64,000 bases of DNA, from the NCBI RefSeq assembly GCF_002091955.1, contig NZ_MKKY01000042.1:62001-126000 (forward strand), written 5' to 3'. The stretch comes from Rhodococcus sp. 1168 (GTDB lineage: Bacteria; Actinomycetota; Actinomycetes; Mycobacteriales; Mycobacteriaceae). Below the pieces are notes generated by a model, which was given only the letters and a program-made list of their open reading frames with translations, had not been told where the DNA came from and ran no database searches. The position numbers and the translations under genes are program-made. Below, piece by piece: positions 1 to 8,994 of the stretch. The stretch's first letter is position 1; every line of letters begins with the position of its first letter.

Positions 1-2237
1 CGACGGGCCGCACGCTGGCTGACGTCCTCGAGGTCGAACCTGGAACGGACGTGCCAGAGGTCATGGTGCGCGATGTACTGACCTCGATCGCACTGCTGGA
101 GGAAACTGGCGCATCGAAGAATGCGGTGACCTCGATCGGCATCGACGGGCGCTACTGGCAAGGCGTTCAACGGGGACGTCACGTCAAGCCGGATGCGGAA
201 TACATCGGGGCTACTGCCCGTGCGCGTCGTCGGGCTACGCGGCTCGCCGAACTGGACACCTCGATCGAAACGGCCGGCATGTCCTTGGCGGCCGCCCGCG
301 AAGAGGAGCAGTCGGCGGCCGAACTCCTGCGCGGCCTCACGGTTGCTGCGAAGAATTTGCCGAAGGTCTCCGGAATCGTCAAGGCGCAGAAGACTGTCAC
401 CGAGTCGGCGGGCGCCCTTCGTACCTCACAGGCAGGTTCCACGGCCGCGGACAGTGAGCTCGACCAGGCTATCGCGGAGCTCTCGGCGAAAGAGAGACAC
501 CTGCGGAGTACCGCGGTCGCCCACCGAACTCCCCATAGCGCACGGGATATCGACTCACTCGCTGCAGCGATCCGGCACTTCGAGAACCAGGGTGGTCTCG
601 TCCTTCGTCGCCGAGGCGAACACGTTCGCGAAGCCGAGCGGGCACGCGAAGCACAGAACCGATTGGAAGAATCCACCGGCCTCGCCGAGGAGTTGGCCGA
701 GGAGTCCGCGATCGCACAGGAAAACCATCTCCAACAGGTTCAACGGTTGGACATCCTCACCGAGAAACTCGGATCCACCGCCGAACAGATCAACGCCGAC
801 CTGGAGAAGGCACGCGAAAAGATCGAAGCATGCAAGGTCGAGCAGCGCGCAGCACGCAAAGCGGACAAGGAAGCCGGTGAGGCGATCGGTAAGGCCGAAG
901 GTGCATGCAACACAGCCCAGGAGGGTCTGCGCGCCGCGCTCACCGAGACACTCGACGACACAGCACGCCTCGCCCCGTATGCCCGCAAAGATCTACTCGC
1001 CATCCTTGGTGTCCACGAGCTCTATTCCTGGCCATCGTCCGACTCCGCGTGGCTCACTGTCGAACAGATCCTTTACCGAATTCAGAGTGCCTCGTCACCT
1101 GATGAAGAGATTTCGGTGCTGCCACCGGTGGTGCACCAACTGCACACGGCGCTCGACGAGGCCACCGCGTCGGTCAAGGCCGGCGACTCCTACCGCAAGA
1201 GCACGCGGACTGCGTTGACCGGTGCTTTGCAGGAATTCGACTCACAGCTGGCGTCGTCCGGGCAGGACTACCGGTTGCAGTGGGACGCACCCGACGGATT
1301 GACCATCGTCCGTGTGCAGGACGAGCAGGGATTCACCTCGGTCGGAGAGTTCGCTCACCGTATCGGTGACGCGCGGTCGAATCAGGAGACGTTGCTCACC
1401 GAACACGAGCGTCGGATTCTCGAGGATGCGCTGTTGACCGGCTTGGCGCAGCAGATCCACGAACGCACCGTCGATGCCCGCGAGCTCATCGCGCAGATGT
1501 CTTCCGAGATGAAGCAACGGAAGATGTCCTCTGGCAACACGATCGGTGTGCATTGGGTCCTCGCGGACAATCTCGACGAAGGCGCACGAGCGATCTCGAA
1601 GCTACTCGATCGTGATGCGTCCGGACTGAATTCGGACGACCTCGCCTCCATGCGCGCACATTTCGCGTCCGAGATCAGAATCGCCCGCGCGGCACACCCG
1701 GAGCGTTCGTACCCCGAGATTCTGGCCTCCACGCTCGACTACCGCCGTTGGCGGGTCTTCTCGTTCACGCTCATTCGCGGCGACGGCACCGAGGATCGCC
1801 TGACGGTCGCGCGTCACAGCGCGTTGTCCGGCGGTGAGCAATCGGTGTCTCTACATCTACCGTTGTTCGCGGCCGCGCACGTCATGCTGTCCTCGGCCGA
1901 TCCGCACGCACCCCGGTTGCTGGCACTCGACGAAGCCTTCGCCGGCGTCGATGACAACGGTCGTAGTGAACTGCTCGGTCTCAGTGTGCAGTTCGATCTG
2001 GATCTGTTCATGACGGGCTACGATCTGTGGATCACCTACTCCGATGTACCCGGATGTGCGCACTACGACCTTGCGCATTCGGCAGCGGAAAACACTGTCA
2101 GCGCAGCGTTACTCGTCTGGGAGAACGGTGAACTGTTCGCCGAACACGATGGTTCCGATCTAGCCGCCGCTCTGGGTTCGCCGTTGACACGACGCGTGCC
2201 CACTCACGCCGAAGGCGGTCTCGAATTTGTCCGGTAA
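1..2237 (+). CDS. jetC: Wadjet JetC-like SMC/SbcC-type ATPase (TIGR02680 family), 5' end missing
   Basis: The reading frame is open to base 3, so the gene starts outside the window; the first in-window GTG at 51 is not a start. About 745 codons remain of a family usually near 1300-1400 residues. Most of the visible part is charged, Ala/Glu/Arg-rich sequence typical of a long coiled coil. The C-terminal ATPase half follows: ABC signature SGGEQ near 1827-1845 and Walker B LLALDEAFAGVDD near 1918-1956. In Wadjet systems JetC is the SMC-like motor that, with JetA and JetB, extrudes plasmid DNA and directs JetD to cut it. The family call rests on the SbcC-like C terminus plus the JetD-type gene that overlaps it by 11 bases. 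The missing JetA/JetB (TIGR02677/02678) should lie just upstream. Confidence 0.85.
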   Translation, partial: TGRTLADVLEVEPGTDVPEVMVRDVLTSIALLEETGASKNAVTSIGIDGRYWQGVQRGRHVKPDAEYIGATARARRRATRLAELDTSIETAGMSLAAAREEEQSAAELLRGLTVAAKNLPKVSGIVKAQKTVTESAGALRTSQAGSTAADSELDQAIAELSAKERHLRSTAVAHRTPHSARDIDSLAAAIRHFENQGGLVLRRRGEHVREAERAREAQNRLEESTGLAEELAEESAIAQENHLQQVQRLDILTEKLGSTAEQINADLEKAREKIEACKVEQRAARKADKEAGEAIGKAEGACNTAQEGLRAALTETLDDTARLAPYARKDLLAILGVHELYSWPSSDSAWLTVEQILYRIQSASSPDEEISVLPPVVHQLHTALDEATASVKAGDSYRKSTRTALTGALQEFDSQLASSGQDYRLQWDAPDGLTIVRVQDEQGFTSVGEFAHRIGDARSNQETLLTEHERRILEDALLTGLAQQIHERTVDARELIAQMSSEMKQRKMSSGNTIGVHWVLADNLDEGARAISKLLDRDASGLNSDDLASMRAHFASEIRIARAAHPERSYPEILASTLDYRRWRVFSFTLIRGDGTEDRLTVARHSALSGGEQSVSLHLPLFAAAHVMLSSADPHAPRLLALDEAFAGVDDNGRSELLGLSVQFDLDLFMTGYDLWITYSDVPGCAHYDLAHSAAENTVSAALLVWENGELFAEHDGSDLAAALGSPLTRRVPTHAEGGLEFVR

Positions 2238-3453
2238 CGAAGAACTCGGATGGCGAAACACGCCGGAACTCGACGCACTCTTGGCCGCCGCGCGCAAGAA
2301 GTTGGAGTCGAACTACCTGTTGGTCGGTGGCAACATCACCGTGCACCTGGGTGAGCCGGCAGAGCTATGGCGATTGTGCAGTGCAATTTCTCGATCCAGT
2401 ACCGGCCTGCACAGCCGCGCCCAGACTACGAAACTCGATCTTGCCCGTTTCGACGAATGGCTCGCCCACCCACGAAACGGTGGGATCGGCTTGATTGCAA
2501 CTCTCGACGCCGTCGCTCCGCTACAAGACAGAAAACAAATCGCATCCGACAAGGCCGCGGTCAAGGCCACTGCCCTCGCCGACGCGCGGGCTCTACTCGC
2601 CGAAACAACCGACGACTGGGCCGAGCATTGGTTGTCCTCGTTGCTGAATCAGGACGGCACACTCGGAGGACGCGTGGCCGTCGACGCCCTACGGGTGGCG
2701 GCACGGGTGTTGACGATCCTTCCCGTCGACGGCTTGTCGTTGACCGAACTCGCCGAATACGCGTGCGGGGACACCAAGGCACTTTCCTCCGGTGGTGCCC
2801 CCCGTCTTGTTCTCGACGCACTCTCGCTCCGCGAGGGAATACCCCGTCCAGTCGACCCCGTCGGCATTCGGTTGCTGTGGGAAACTGCAGGAGTCTCGGT
2901 CGACGCACTGTCCAGCAGGGTTCTCGTGTTCGGGTATCGAGTCGACGAAACGCACACCGTCGGCCGGTGGCTGAACGACGCTGCAAACGCCGGAATTCCG
3001 TTCCCACTCACCCTCGACATGGCCTCGCGCGGCCCGCTCACCAATATCGCAGATCGAATCTACGTGTGCGAGAACGTAGCAGTCGTCGCGGCCGCCGCTC
3101 GATCGTTGGGAAGTCGTTCCGCGACTCTTGTCTGCACCGATGGCCAGCCGTCGGCTGCGCTGCACAAACTACTCTCGGGCGTGCGGGCAGGCACGGAACT
3201 CTTCTGGCGCAACGACTTCGATTGGCCAGGCCTACAGATGACCGCTCGCGCCCGCTCGCGCTACAACGCCGTCCCATGGCGGATGGATGCGCAGTCGTAT
3301 GCTCGTGCGCTCGACGCACGAACTTCCGAACCGTTGAAAGGCCATCCGGGGCCGAGTGAGTGGGATCCTGATCTTGCGGCGGCGATGCACGAGTCGGGAC
3401 GTGCGGTCATGGAAGAGCGTCTCGTGCCCGACCTTCTTCTCGACCTGGCGTAG
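2227..3453 (+). CDS. jetD: Wadjet JetD-like Toprim nuclease (TIGR02679, DUF3323/DUF2399)
   Basis: A 408-residue protein starting at a TTG that overlaps the end of jetC by 11 bases, so the two are translationally coupled. The C-terminal region looks Toprim-like: a Glu in YVCEN (E282) and the acidic pair in NDFDWPG (D330, D332), followed by a conserved Arg/Tyr-rich end. Family knowledge: JetD is the nuclease that cleaves circular plasmid DNA trapped by the JetABC SMC-like complex. DUF2397/2398/2399-type systems are, as I recall, called Wadjet type III; the type number is from memory. Transcription ends at the perfect hairpin at 3469-3497. Function is confident at family level; activity of this copy is unknown. 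Confidence 0.85.
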   Translation: MSGNEELGWRNTPELDALLAAARKKLESNYLLVGGNITVHLGEPAELWRLCSAISRSSTGLHSRAQTTKLDLARFDEWLAHPRNGGIGLIATLDAVAPLQDRKQIASDKAAVKATALADARALLAETTDDWAEHWLSSLLNQDGTLGGRVAVDALRVAARVLTILPVDGLSLTELAEYACGDTKALSSGGAPRLVLDALSLREGIPRPVDPVGIRLLWETAGVSVDALSSRVLVFGYRVDETHTVGRWLNDAANAGIPFPLTLDMASRGPLTNIADRIYVCENVAVVAAAARSLGSRSATLVCTDGQPSAALHKLLSGVRAGTELFWRNDFDWPGLQMTARARSRYNAVPWRMDAQSYARALDARTSEPLKGHPGPSEWDPDLAAAMHESGRAVMEERLVPDLLLDLA

Positions 3454-3468
3454 TCCGGTGGGGACGGT

Positions 3469-3497
3469 TGATCCCGGGCTATGAAAGCCCGGGATCA
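3469..3497. terminator. Bidirectional hairpin between jetD and mshC
   Basis: Perfect 12-bp inverted repeat (TGATCCCGGGCT / AGCCCGGGATCA) with a 5-base loop, lying between the convergent jetD (+) and mshC (-) stops. There is no long U tract, as is common in actinobacterial terminators. Confidence 0.75.
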
Positions 3498-3517
3498 CTG
3501 CCGGTTCGAAGGGCGTA

Positions 3518-4759
3518 TCAGCGCAAGGGCACGCCGAGGAGTGCGTCGACGGCGTCGGCGAATGCACCGGGAGCGGTGGTGTCCGATCCCCCGCGTTCGA
3601 CGGCGAAACTTGCCCACGCATCAAGTGCATCGAGAGCCCTCGGTGTGTCCAGATCGTCGGCCAAGTGCTGACGGAGGCGAACCACTGCGTCTTCAGCGCT
3701 GGCGGCCGACTCCAGTGCAGCTGCCTTGCGCCACAACGCCAACCGAGTATGTGCACGTTCGAGAACTTCGTCCGTCCACGGACGATCCTGACGGTAGTGC
3801 CCGGACAACAGACCCAACCGAACTGCAGCCGAATCGACATTGTCGGCGCGAAGCTTCGACACGAATACGAGGTTGCCGCGACTCTTCGACATCTTCTCGC
3901 CGTCGAGACCGATCATCCCGGTGTGCACATAATGCCGAGCGAATCGACCGCCACCGGATACAGCTTCGGCGTGCGCGGCGGAGAACTCGTGGTGCGGGAA
4001 GATGAGGTCGCTGCCGCCACCCTGCACATCGAAACCGGTCCCGATGCGATTGAGCGCAATTGCCGAGCACTCGATGTGCCAGCCCGGCCGGCCAGGACCG
4101 AACGGAGACGGCCACGCCGGCTCACCCTTGCGCTCTGCACGCCACAGGAGAGCATCGATCGAGTCCTTTTTCCCTACTCGATCCGGGTCGCCTCCACGCT
4201 CGGCGAAGAACTTGTCCATCGTCGCCCGGTCGTAACCGGACTCGTAACCGAACTCGGGCGTAGCGTCCGCACGGAAATACACATCGGGATACTCGGCGTC
4301 GTCGACGACATACGCCGCACCCGAAGCGAGCAACTTCTCGACCATGTCGATGACCTCGTCGATGGATTCGACAGCACCGATGTAATCGCGCGGAGGCAGA
4401 ACTCGCAGCGCCTCCATGTCCTCACGGAACAAGGCGATCTCACGATTACCGAGGTCGATCCAGCTTTCGCCGTCGCGGTCGGCTCGTTCGAAAAGTGGGT
4501 CGTCCACATCGGTGACGTTTTGTACGTAATGCACCTCGTGACCCGCATCGCGCCACAGTCGGTTGACCAGATCGAAAGTTAGATATGTCGCGGCATGCCC
4601 GAGATGTGTCGCGTCGTACGGGGTGATTCCACACACGTACATCTTCGCCACTTTGCCGGGTGTGACCGGTCGCACTTGCCGATCTGCCGTGTCGTAGAGC
4701 CGGAGCGTAGGCCCCTGGCCGGGGATCGAGGGAACGGCTGGTTCGGACCAAGACTGCAT
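3518..4759 (-). CDS. mshC: L-cysteine:1D-myo-inosityl 2-amino-2-deoxy-alpha-D-glucopyranoside ligase MshC
   Basis: A 413-residue cysteinyl-tRNA-synthetase-like enzyme of mycothiol biosynthesis, joining cysteine to GlcN-Ins with ATP in the cytosol. The sequence shows the zinc-binding region [10 protein letters not shown] (C43), the HIGH-like HLGHA (residues 52-56), GWHIECSA and HHE further on, and a KMSKS loop near residue 290. Length and the N-terminal [12 protein letters not shown] region fit MshC rather than CysS, which is about 460 residues. It is the last gene of a minus-strand group with the SCO1664-like, DUF3090, phosphomutase-like and uppP genes. A TAGGCT hexamer 7 bases before the ATG suggests its own leaderless transcript. 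Confidence 0.95.
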   Translation of the reverse strand: MQSWSEPAVPSIPGQGPTLRLYDTADRQVRPVTPGKVAKMYVCGITPYDATHLGHAATYLTFDLVNRLWRDAGHEVHYVQNVTDVDDPLFERADRDGESWIDLGNREIALFREDMEALRVLPPRDYIGAVESIDEVIDMVEKLLASGAAYVVDDAEYPDVYFRADATPEFGYESGYDRATMDKFFAERGGDPDRVGKKDSIDALLWRAERKGEPAWPSPFGPGRPGWHIECSAIALNRIGTGFDVQGGGSDLIFPHHEFSAAHAEAVSGGGRFARHYVHTGMIGLDGEKMSKSRGNLVFVSKLRADNVDSAAVRLGLLSGHYRQDRPWTDEVLERAHTRLALWRKAAALESAASAEDAVVRLRQHLADDLDTPRALDALDAWASFAVERGGSDTTAPGAFADAVDALLGVPLR

Positions 4760-4766
4760 GAAGACG

Positions 4767-4772
4767 AGCCTA
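4767..4772 (-). promoter_or_regulatory. -10 hexamer of leaderless mshC promoter
   Basis: TAGGCT (TANNNT) on the minus strand ends 7 bases before the mshC ATG, with no Shine-Dalgarno in between. It lies in the gap after the SCO1664-like stop, so mshC may have its own promoter in addition to readthrough. Confidence 0.55.
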
Positions 4773-4783
4773 ACGGAGAGCCT

Positions 4784-5617
4784 TCAGAAGGCGGGCCACG
4801 GTATCGGCCTGCTCGATTGCGGCTCCGGCATCACCGGATTCGCCACCAACGCACGGGCTCGGCCGAGCAGGGACTCGATCTCCTCGTCGGTGATGTGCCC
4901 ACGAAGTCGTGGTTCGACCACGGTGGTGAAGGACTCGACGAAAGCGACGACGTCGGACATAGCAGCGTCGTCGATCGCGGTGCCGGCCCAACCCCACAGC
5001 ACCGTCCGAAGCTTGTTCTGCGAGTGCAGACAAATGCCGTGGTCGACGCCGTACACATATCCGTCCATGCCCTCGAGGGCATGGCCACCCTTACGGTCCG
5101 CGTTGTTGATGAGCACATCCAGCACTGCCATCCGCTGCAGGCGAGGATCGTCGGCATGAATGAGCGAGACTTCCTCGCCATCGCCGTCGTAAGCCTGCAT
5201 GACCGGTATCCATCCGGTGGGAACGAGATCCGGCCTGCAGATATCGACCAGGTCGAGCGTGCGGCCGCGCTCCCCGTCGCGGTCCGGCGTGTCGATCCAC
5301 CGCTGCACCATCCCCGGGCCGAACGGCCCATCCCGAAGAATTGTGGTCGGAATTACATTCCAACCCAAAGAGTCCGACACCTCGTACGACGCGATCTCTC
5401 GCCCGGCCAAGGTCCCATCGGGAAAGTCCCAGAGCGGCACTTCTCCGCGAACAGGCTTGTAGACGCACCGAACCGTGGACGTCTCACCGTCGTCCCCGGT
5501 GCCCGTTGCCTCGCAGACCAACGTCGCGTTGCTGGCCGACACCACTCGCCCGATGATGGTCAACTCGCCGGTTTCCATCACCTTGCGGCCCGCGAACGGC
5601 GGCCGGTCTTCGGTCAA
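4784..5617 (-). CDS. SCO1664-family protein (phosphatidylinositol-3/4-kinase-like fold)
   Basis: A 277-residue protein of a family conserved in actinobacteria and distantly related to PI3/PI4 kinases. Visible kinase-like features are the N-terminal V/CVYKPVRGE stretch (candidate ATP-binding Lys), then LDVLINNADRKGGH, resembling a catalytic-loop and Mg-binding Asn region, and YGVDHGICLH, resembling a DFG-like Asp region. Substrate is unknown. Its start overlaps the DUF3090 stop by 4 bases (ATGA), and the phosphomutase-like gene is just upstream. This trio is a recurrent actinobacterial neighbourhood, here feeding into mshC. A role linked to phosphoryl transfer is inferred, not shown. Confidence 0.8.
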   Translation of the reverse strand: MTEDRPPFAGRKVMETGELTIIGRVVSASNATLVCEATGTGDDGETSTVRCVYKPVRGEVPLWDFPDGTLAGREIASYEVSDSLGWNVIPTTILRDGPFGPGMVQRWIDTPDRDGERGRTLDLVDICRPDLVPTGWIPVMQAYDGDGEEVSLIHADDPRLQRMAVLDVLINNADRKGGHALEGMDGYVYGVDHGICLHSQNKLRTVLWGWAGTAIDDAAMSDVVAFVESFTTVVEPRLRGHITDEEIESLLGRARALVANPVMPEPQSSRPIPWPAF

Positions 5618-6207
5618 AGCTCTTCGCCAAGTTCGCCGGCCGAGCCGAAGGTGGCATCTCGCTTGTATCCATTCGATCGAATACAGGTGTGTCCGTCCTG
5701 GGTCAGCGGCTCACCACACAAGGGGCACGGCGCACGGCCGGCAGCAATCACCCGCTCGGATCGAAGTGCGAACTCCCGTGCCGCGAGCGGCGTCAGGAAG
5801 ACGCGGACTGCATCGGGGCCTTCGTCGGTGTCATCGAGGACGACAGACTCGTCGACCTCGACCTCACTGATAGCCAGGAGTTCTACCACCACCGCGTTCG
5901 CATCCGCGTCCCAGCCCAGACCCATGGTCCCGACCCGAAACTCGGTATCGATCGGAGTCATCAACGGACTCGTGTCGCCCAGTTCGGCTTCCTCGGGCGG
6001 GAACTCCGCACCGAACCGTCGTTGAACTTCGTCCAGCAGCAAACCTATCCGGTCTGCGAGAACCTGAACCTGCTGCTTTTCGAGCGCGACCGAAACGACG
6101 CGAGCGTCGTGGACTGCCTGTAGAAAAAACGAACGATCGCCTGGCTCCCCCACGGTTCCCGCGACAAAACGATCAGGGGTGCGGAAAACATGTATTGCGC
6201 GTGGCAT
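5614..6207 (-). CDS. DUF3090 family protein with C-terminal zinc-knuckle-like motif
   Basis: A 197-residue conserved actinobacterial protein of unknown function. The start ATG has a strong GGAGG 6 bases upstream. The body is a mixed fold with an acidic middle. Near the C terminus is CPLCGEPLTQDGHTC (C161, C164, H173, C175), a likely small metal-binding knuckle. It is translationally coupled to the downstream SCO1664-family kinase-like gene through an ATGA overlap, and follows a histidine-phosphatase-type gene. The three probably act together; the biochemical role is not known. Confidence 0.85.
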   Translation of the reverse strand: MPRAIHVFRTPDRFVAGTVGEPGDRSFFLQAVHDARVVSVALEKQQVQVLADRIGLLLDEVQRRFGAEFPPEEAELGDTSPLMTPIDTEFRVGTMGLGWDADANAVVVELLAISEVEVDESVVLDDTDEGPDAVRVFLTPLAAREFALRSERVIAAGRAPCPLCGEPLTQDGHTCIRSNGYKRDATFGSAGELGEEL

Positions 6208-6278
6208 TGCACCTCCTGGAGCTTCATTCTCGGATCCGAGAACTCGGACCCGAACTTCATTATCCGCTATCGGCGGGC

Positions 6279-6968
6279 CTACGCTCCGGAACCGCCACCG
6301 GGCACCGCATCGGAGTCCATGCTCGGTGCCGTCGGAACCGCAGGTACCAACGCGGTCAAGTCGAGACCTGTGTCGTTCGTCCGAAGCACGAACGGCCTGG
6401 TCGAGCTGTACCGGACGACACTGACGGAGGCAGGATCAGCAACGATACGTTGGAACGAATCCAAGTGGCAGCCCAAGGCGTCCGCGAGGATCGATTTGAT
6501 GACGTCACCGTGTGAGCAGGCCACCCAGAGGACATCGCGGCCGTACTCCTCCGCGAGGCGCGCGTCGTGTTCCCGGATCGCGAACACAGCCCGCGACTGC
6601 ACCTGAGCCAGTCCCTCGCCACCAGGGAACACCGCCGCGGACGGGTGTTGCTGGACCACCTTCCACAGCGGCTCCTTCACCAAATCCTTGATCAATTTTC
6701 CCGTCCACGACCCGTAATCGACCTCGATCAGCCGTTCGTCGACCGTCGGAGTCAGACCGCGCCGGGCGGCAAGAGGTGCCACCGTTTGCTCACACCGCTG
6801 CAGCGGTGAGTGCACGACCTCCTCGACCGGAAGCCCGCCCAATCTCTCCGCAACATGAGCGGCCTGTTCCAGTCCGCGGTCGTCGAGTGCGACACCGGCC
6901 GACCGCCCTGCCAGAGCGCCCGCAGTATTCGCAGTCGAGCGTCCATGTCGCAACAAGATCACCGTCAT
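6279..6968 (-). CDS. Histidine-phosphatase-superfamily protein (MSMEG_4193-type putative phosphomutase)
   Basis: A 229-residue protein starting MTVILLRHGRSTAN; the RHG triad with the phospho-accepting His is intact, and a second catalytic His is in the VACSHGDVIKS segment. The Glu/Asp and Arg of the phosphate pocket are represented by HSPLQRCEQT. Length and sequence fit the actinobacterial MSMEG_4193-type family. It sits 27 bases after uppP and upstream of DUF3090 and the SCO1664-like kinase. Substrate is unknown. A TAGGCT hexamer 7 bases before the ATG suggests a leaderless start here. Confidence 0.85.
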   Translation of the reverse strand: MTVILLRHGRSTANTAGALAGRSAGVALDDRGLEQAAHVAERLGGLPVEEVVHSPLQRCEQTVAPLAARRGLTPTVDERLIEVDYGSWTGKLIKDLVKEPLWKVVQQHPSAAVFPGGEGLAQVQSRAVFAIREHDARLAEEYGRDVLWVACSHGDVIKSILADALGCHLDSFQRIVADPASVSVVRYSSTRPFVLRTNDTGLDLTALVPAVPTAPSMDSDAVPGGGSGA

Positions 6969-6975
6969 GAAACCC

Positions 6976-6981
6976 AGCCTA
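6976..6981 (-). promoter_or_regulatory. -10 hexamer of leaderless promoter for the phosphomutase-like gene
   Basis: TAGGCT on the minus strand ends 7 bases before the ATG at 6968, the same hexamer and spacing as at mshC. No Shine-Dalgarno lies between it and the start. Confidence 0.5.
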
Positions 6982-6995
6982 GGGCGTCTGGCGAA

Positions 6996-7841
6996 TCAGG
7001 TGGCCGACACCACGCCCGCAGACAGCAGCGCCATCACGCCGATGCCGAGCACGATGCGATATCCGACGAACCAGTACAGCGAGTGATTCGCAACGAACTT
7101 CAGCAGCCATGCGATCGAGGCGTAACCAAGTGCGAACGCGACGACGGTCGCGACCAGCAACTGTGGGCCGGAGGCGTTGAGACCTTCCCCGGCAGGCTCG
7201 AACGCATCGGGCAACGAGAACAGTCCGGACGCAGTCACAGCCGGTATGGCGAGCAGGAACGAGAACCGCACGGCTGCTTCGCGTTCGAGACCCATGAACA
7301 GGCCTGCACTCGTAGTGGCTCCTGACCTGGACACGCCGGGAATCAACGCCAGACATTGCGCGGCACCCATCACGAGCCCGTCCCGTGTGGTGATTTTCTC
7401 CAGTGGCCGCTTCTTGGATCCGAGGTACTCGGCGACTGCGATGACGATGGCGAACACGATGAGCATTGTTGCGATGAGCCACAAGTTGCGTGCCCCGGTT
7501 CGGATCTGGTCTTTGAACAGGATCCCCAACAGCCCGATCGGGATCGTGGCGATGATCACGTACCAGCCGAGCCGATAGTCGAGATCGCGCGCCGTCTTGT
7601 CGAGGATTCCGCGGAACCAAGCCTTGACGATTCTCACGATGTCGCGCCAAAAGAACACGAGCACCGCCGCCTCGGTTCCGAGCTGTGTGACAGCGGTGAA
7701 CGAAGCTCCTGCATCGGACCCGAAGAAGACGCTCGAGACGATTCTCAGGTGTCCTGACGACGATATCGGTAGGAACTCGGTCAACCCCTGCACTGCGCCG
7801 AGGATGATTGCCTGAAGCCAACTCATGGACTCACCGATCAT
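6996..7841 (-). CDS. uppP: Undecaprenyl-diphosphate phosphatase UppP (BacA)
   Basis: A polytopic membrane enzyme that dephosphorylates undecaprenyl diphosphate to recycle the lipid carrier of cell-wall synthesis. Signature motifs are present: [13 protein letters not shown] near the N terminus and [14 protein letters not shown] in the second half. The open frame extends to 7964, but the extra 41 residues are charged and not family-like. The ATG at 7841 has GGGGAGG about 7 bases upstream and gives 281 residues, the normal length. The neighbouring AKR gene is divergent. It is first of the minus-strand group ending in mshC. Confidence 0.93.
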   Translation of the reverse strand: MIGESMSWLQAIILGAVQGLTEFLPISSSGHLRIVSSVFFGSDAGASFTAVTQLGTEAAVLVFFWRDIVRIVKAWFRGILDKTARDLDYRLGWYVIIATIPIGLLGILFKDQIRTGARNLWLIATMLIVFAIVIAVAEYLGSKKRPLEKITTRDGLVMGAAQCLALIPGVSRSGATTSAGLFMGLEREAAVRFSFLLAIPAVTASGLFSLPDAFEPAGEGLNASGPQLLVATVVAFALGYASIAWLLKFVANHSLYWFVGYRIVLGIGVMALLSAGVVSAT

Positions 7842-8053
7842 CCTCGAACCTCCCCGAAGGTCGACGAGAGCATAGGGGTTCGGTTGAGGAAAGGTGCGCA
7901 ATTCACGGCCCGACGGTACCTGGCGCGGCTCGCCCGGATCGACCGACACTCGCACCGCCGCCACCGGCGCACTACTCTGCTCACCTGGCGCCGTTTTCGT
8001 GATCGACTCAGAAAACCGACACCATCACAATCGACAAGGAATGTTGAAGAACT

Positions 8054-8986
8054 ATGAAGCAGCGATCAGTCGGCTCCAGTGGCCTGCGCGTGTCGAGGAT
8101 CGGACTCGGCACGCTCGGATGGGGCAGCGGCACCGACGGTGACGACGCGGCTGCCCAACTCGCTGCCTTCTCCGACGCCGGAGGAACACTTGTCGACACC
8201 TCACCCGTATACGGGGATGGACGAGCACAAAGAGTGCTCGCGGAGGTCCTCGACGACGTCGTCCCGCGCACGAACCTGATCGTGAGCAGTGCAGCCGGTA
8301 TCGAAACCACGAGTGGGCACTACCGCATCGACTGCTCTCGGCGAGCACTACTCGGCCAACTCGATGCAACGCTGCGTGATTTGGGTACCGACTACCTCGA
8401 TCTGTGGCAAGTCGCGGCATGGGATGCGAGCACGCCCGTGGACGAGATCGCATCCACCCTGGACTACGCCGTATCGAGCGGGAAAGTTCGGTATGTCGGT
8501 GCACGTGGCTATCTCGGCTGGCAACTGGCGACTGCGGCTGGAGCTGCGGGCGCAGGCCACATCGTCGCGACGCAGGCCGAGTATTCGCTTCTTGCCCGTG
8601 GTATCGAGGACGAATTGCTACCGGCCGCGCTTCATCACGGTGTAGGCATCCTCGCTGCTGTCCCGTTGGCCGGCGGAGTACTGACCGGAAAGTACCGACA
8701 CGGCACGCCGGCGGACTCACGAGGTGCCGACGATCTCCACGCAGGATCGCTTTCCGGCTACCTCACCGACGCTGCCGTCAACGTCGTCGACGCCGCTGTC
8801 ATGGCCGCAAGTGGCCTGCAAACTTCACCTCTGGCAGTGGCCTTGGCCTGGGCGCGCGATCGCCCGGGTGTCAGCTCGGCGATAGTAGGAGCCAGGGACC
8901 TCGCACAATTGACCGGGGTACTCGTCGCGGAAGACCTCGAGCTGCCTGCGGCCATCACTTCCGCATTGGACGACGTCAGTAGCTGA
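8054..8986 (+). CDS. Aldo/keto reductase-family protein with incomplete catalytic tetrad
   Basis: A 310-residue TIM-barrel protein of the AKR superfamily: N-terminal LRVSRIGLGTLGWG, then DTSPVYGDG carrying the Asp and Tyr of the tetrad (D48, Y53). The position of the catalytic Lys reads LIVSSAAG (Ala80 by my alignment). The position of the catalytic His reads DLWQVAAWD (Ala121). Two of the four catalytic residues are therefore absent. The C-terminal SSAIVGARDLAQL segment is the usual cofactor-phosphate-binding end. The protein may be a non-reductase, or use another mechanism. It lies alone on the plus strand, divergent from uppP and absent from the equivalent M. tuberculosis locus as I recall it. 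Confidence 0.85.
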   Translation: MKQRSVGSSGLRVSRIGLGTLGWGSGTDGDDAAAQLAAFSDAGGTLVDTSPVYGDGRAQRVLAEVLDDVVPRTNLIVSSAAGIETTSGHYRIDCSRRALLGQLDATLRDLGTDYLDLWQVAAWDASTPVDEIASTLDYAVSSGKVRYVGARGYLGWQLATAAGAAGAGHIVATQAEYSLLARGIEDELLPAALHHGVGILAAVPLAGGVLTGKYRHGTPADSRGADDLHAGSLSGYLTDAAVNVVDAAVMAASGLQTSPLAVALAWARDRPGVSSAIVGARDLAQLTGVLVAEDLELPAAITSALDDVSS

Positions 8987-8994
8987 CCGCGTGC

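Noticed and set aside
4595-6025. 476-residue plus-strand open frame
   Set aside because: Antisense across mshC, the SCO1664 gene and DUF3090, all clearly real on the minus strand.
7842-7964. N-terminal extension of UppP
   Set aside because: The 41 extra residues are not family-like, and a strong GGGGAGG site supports the ATG at 7841.
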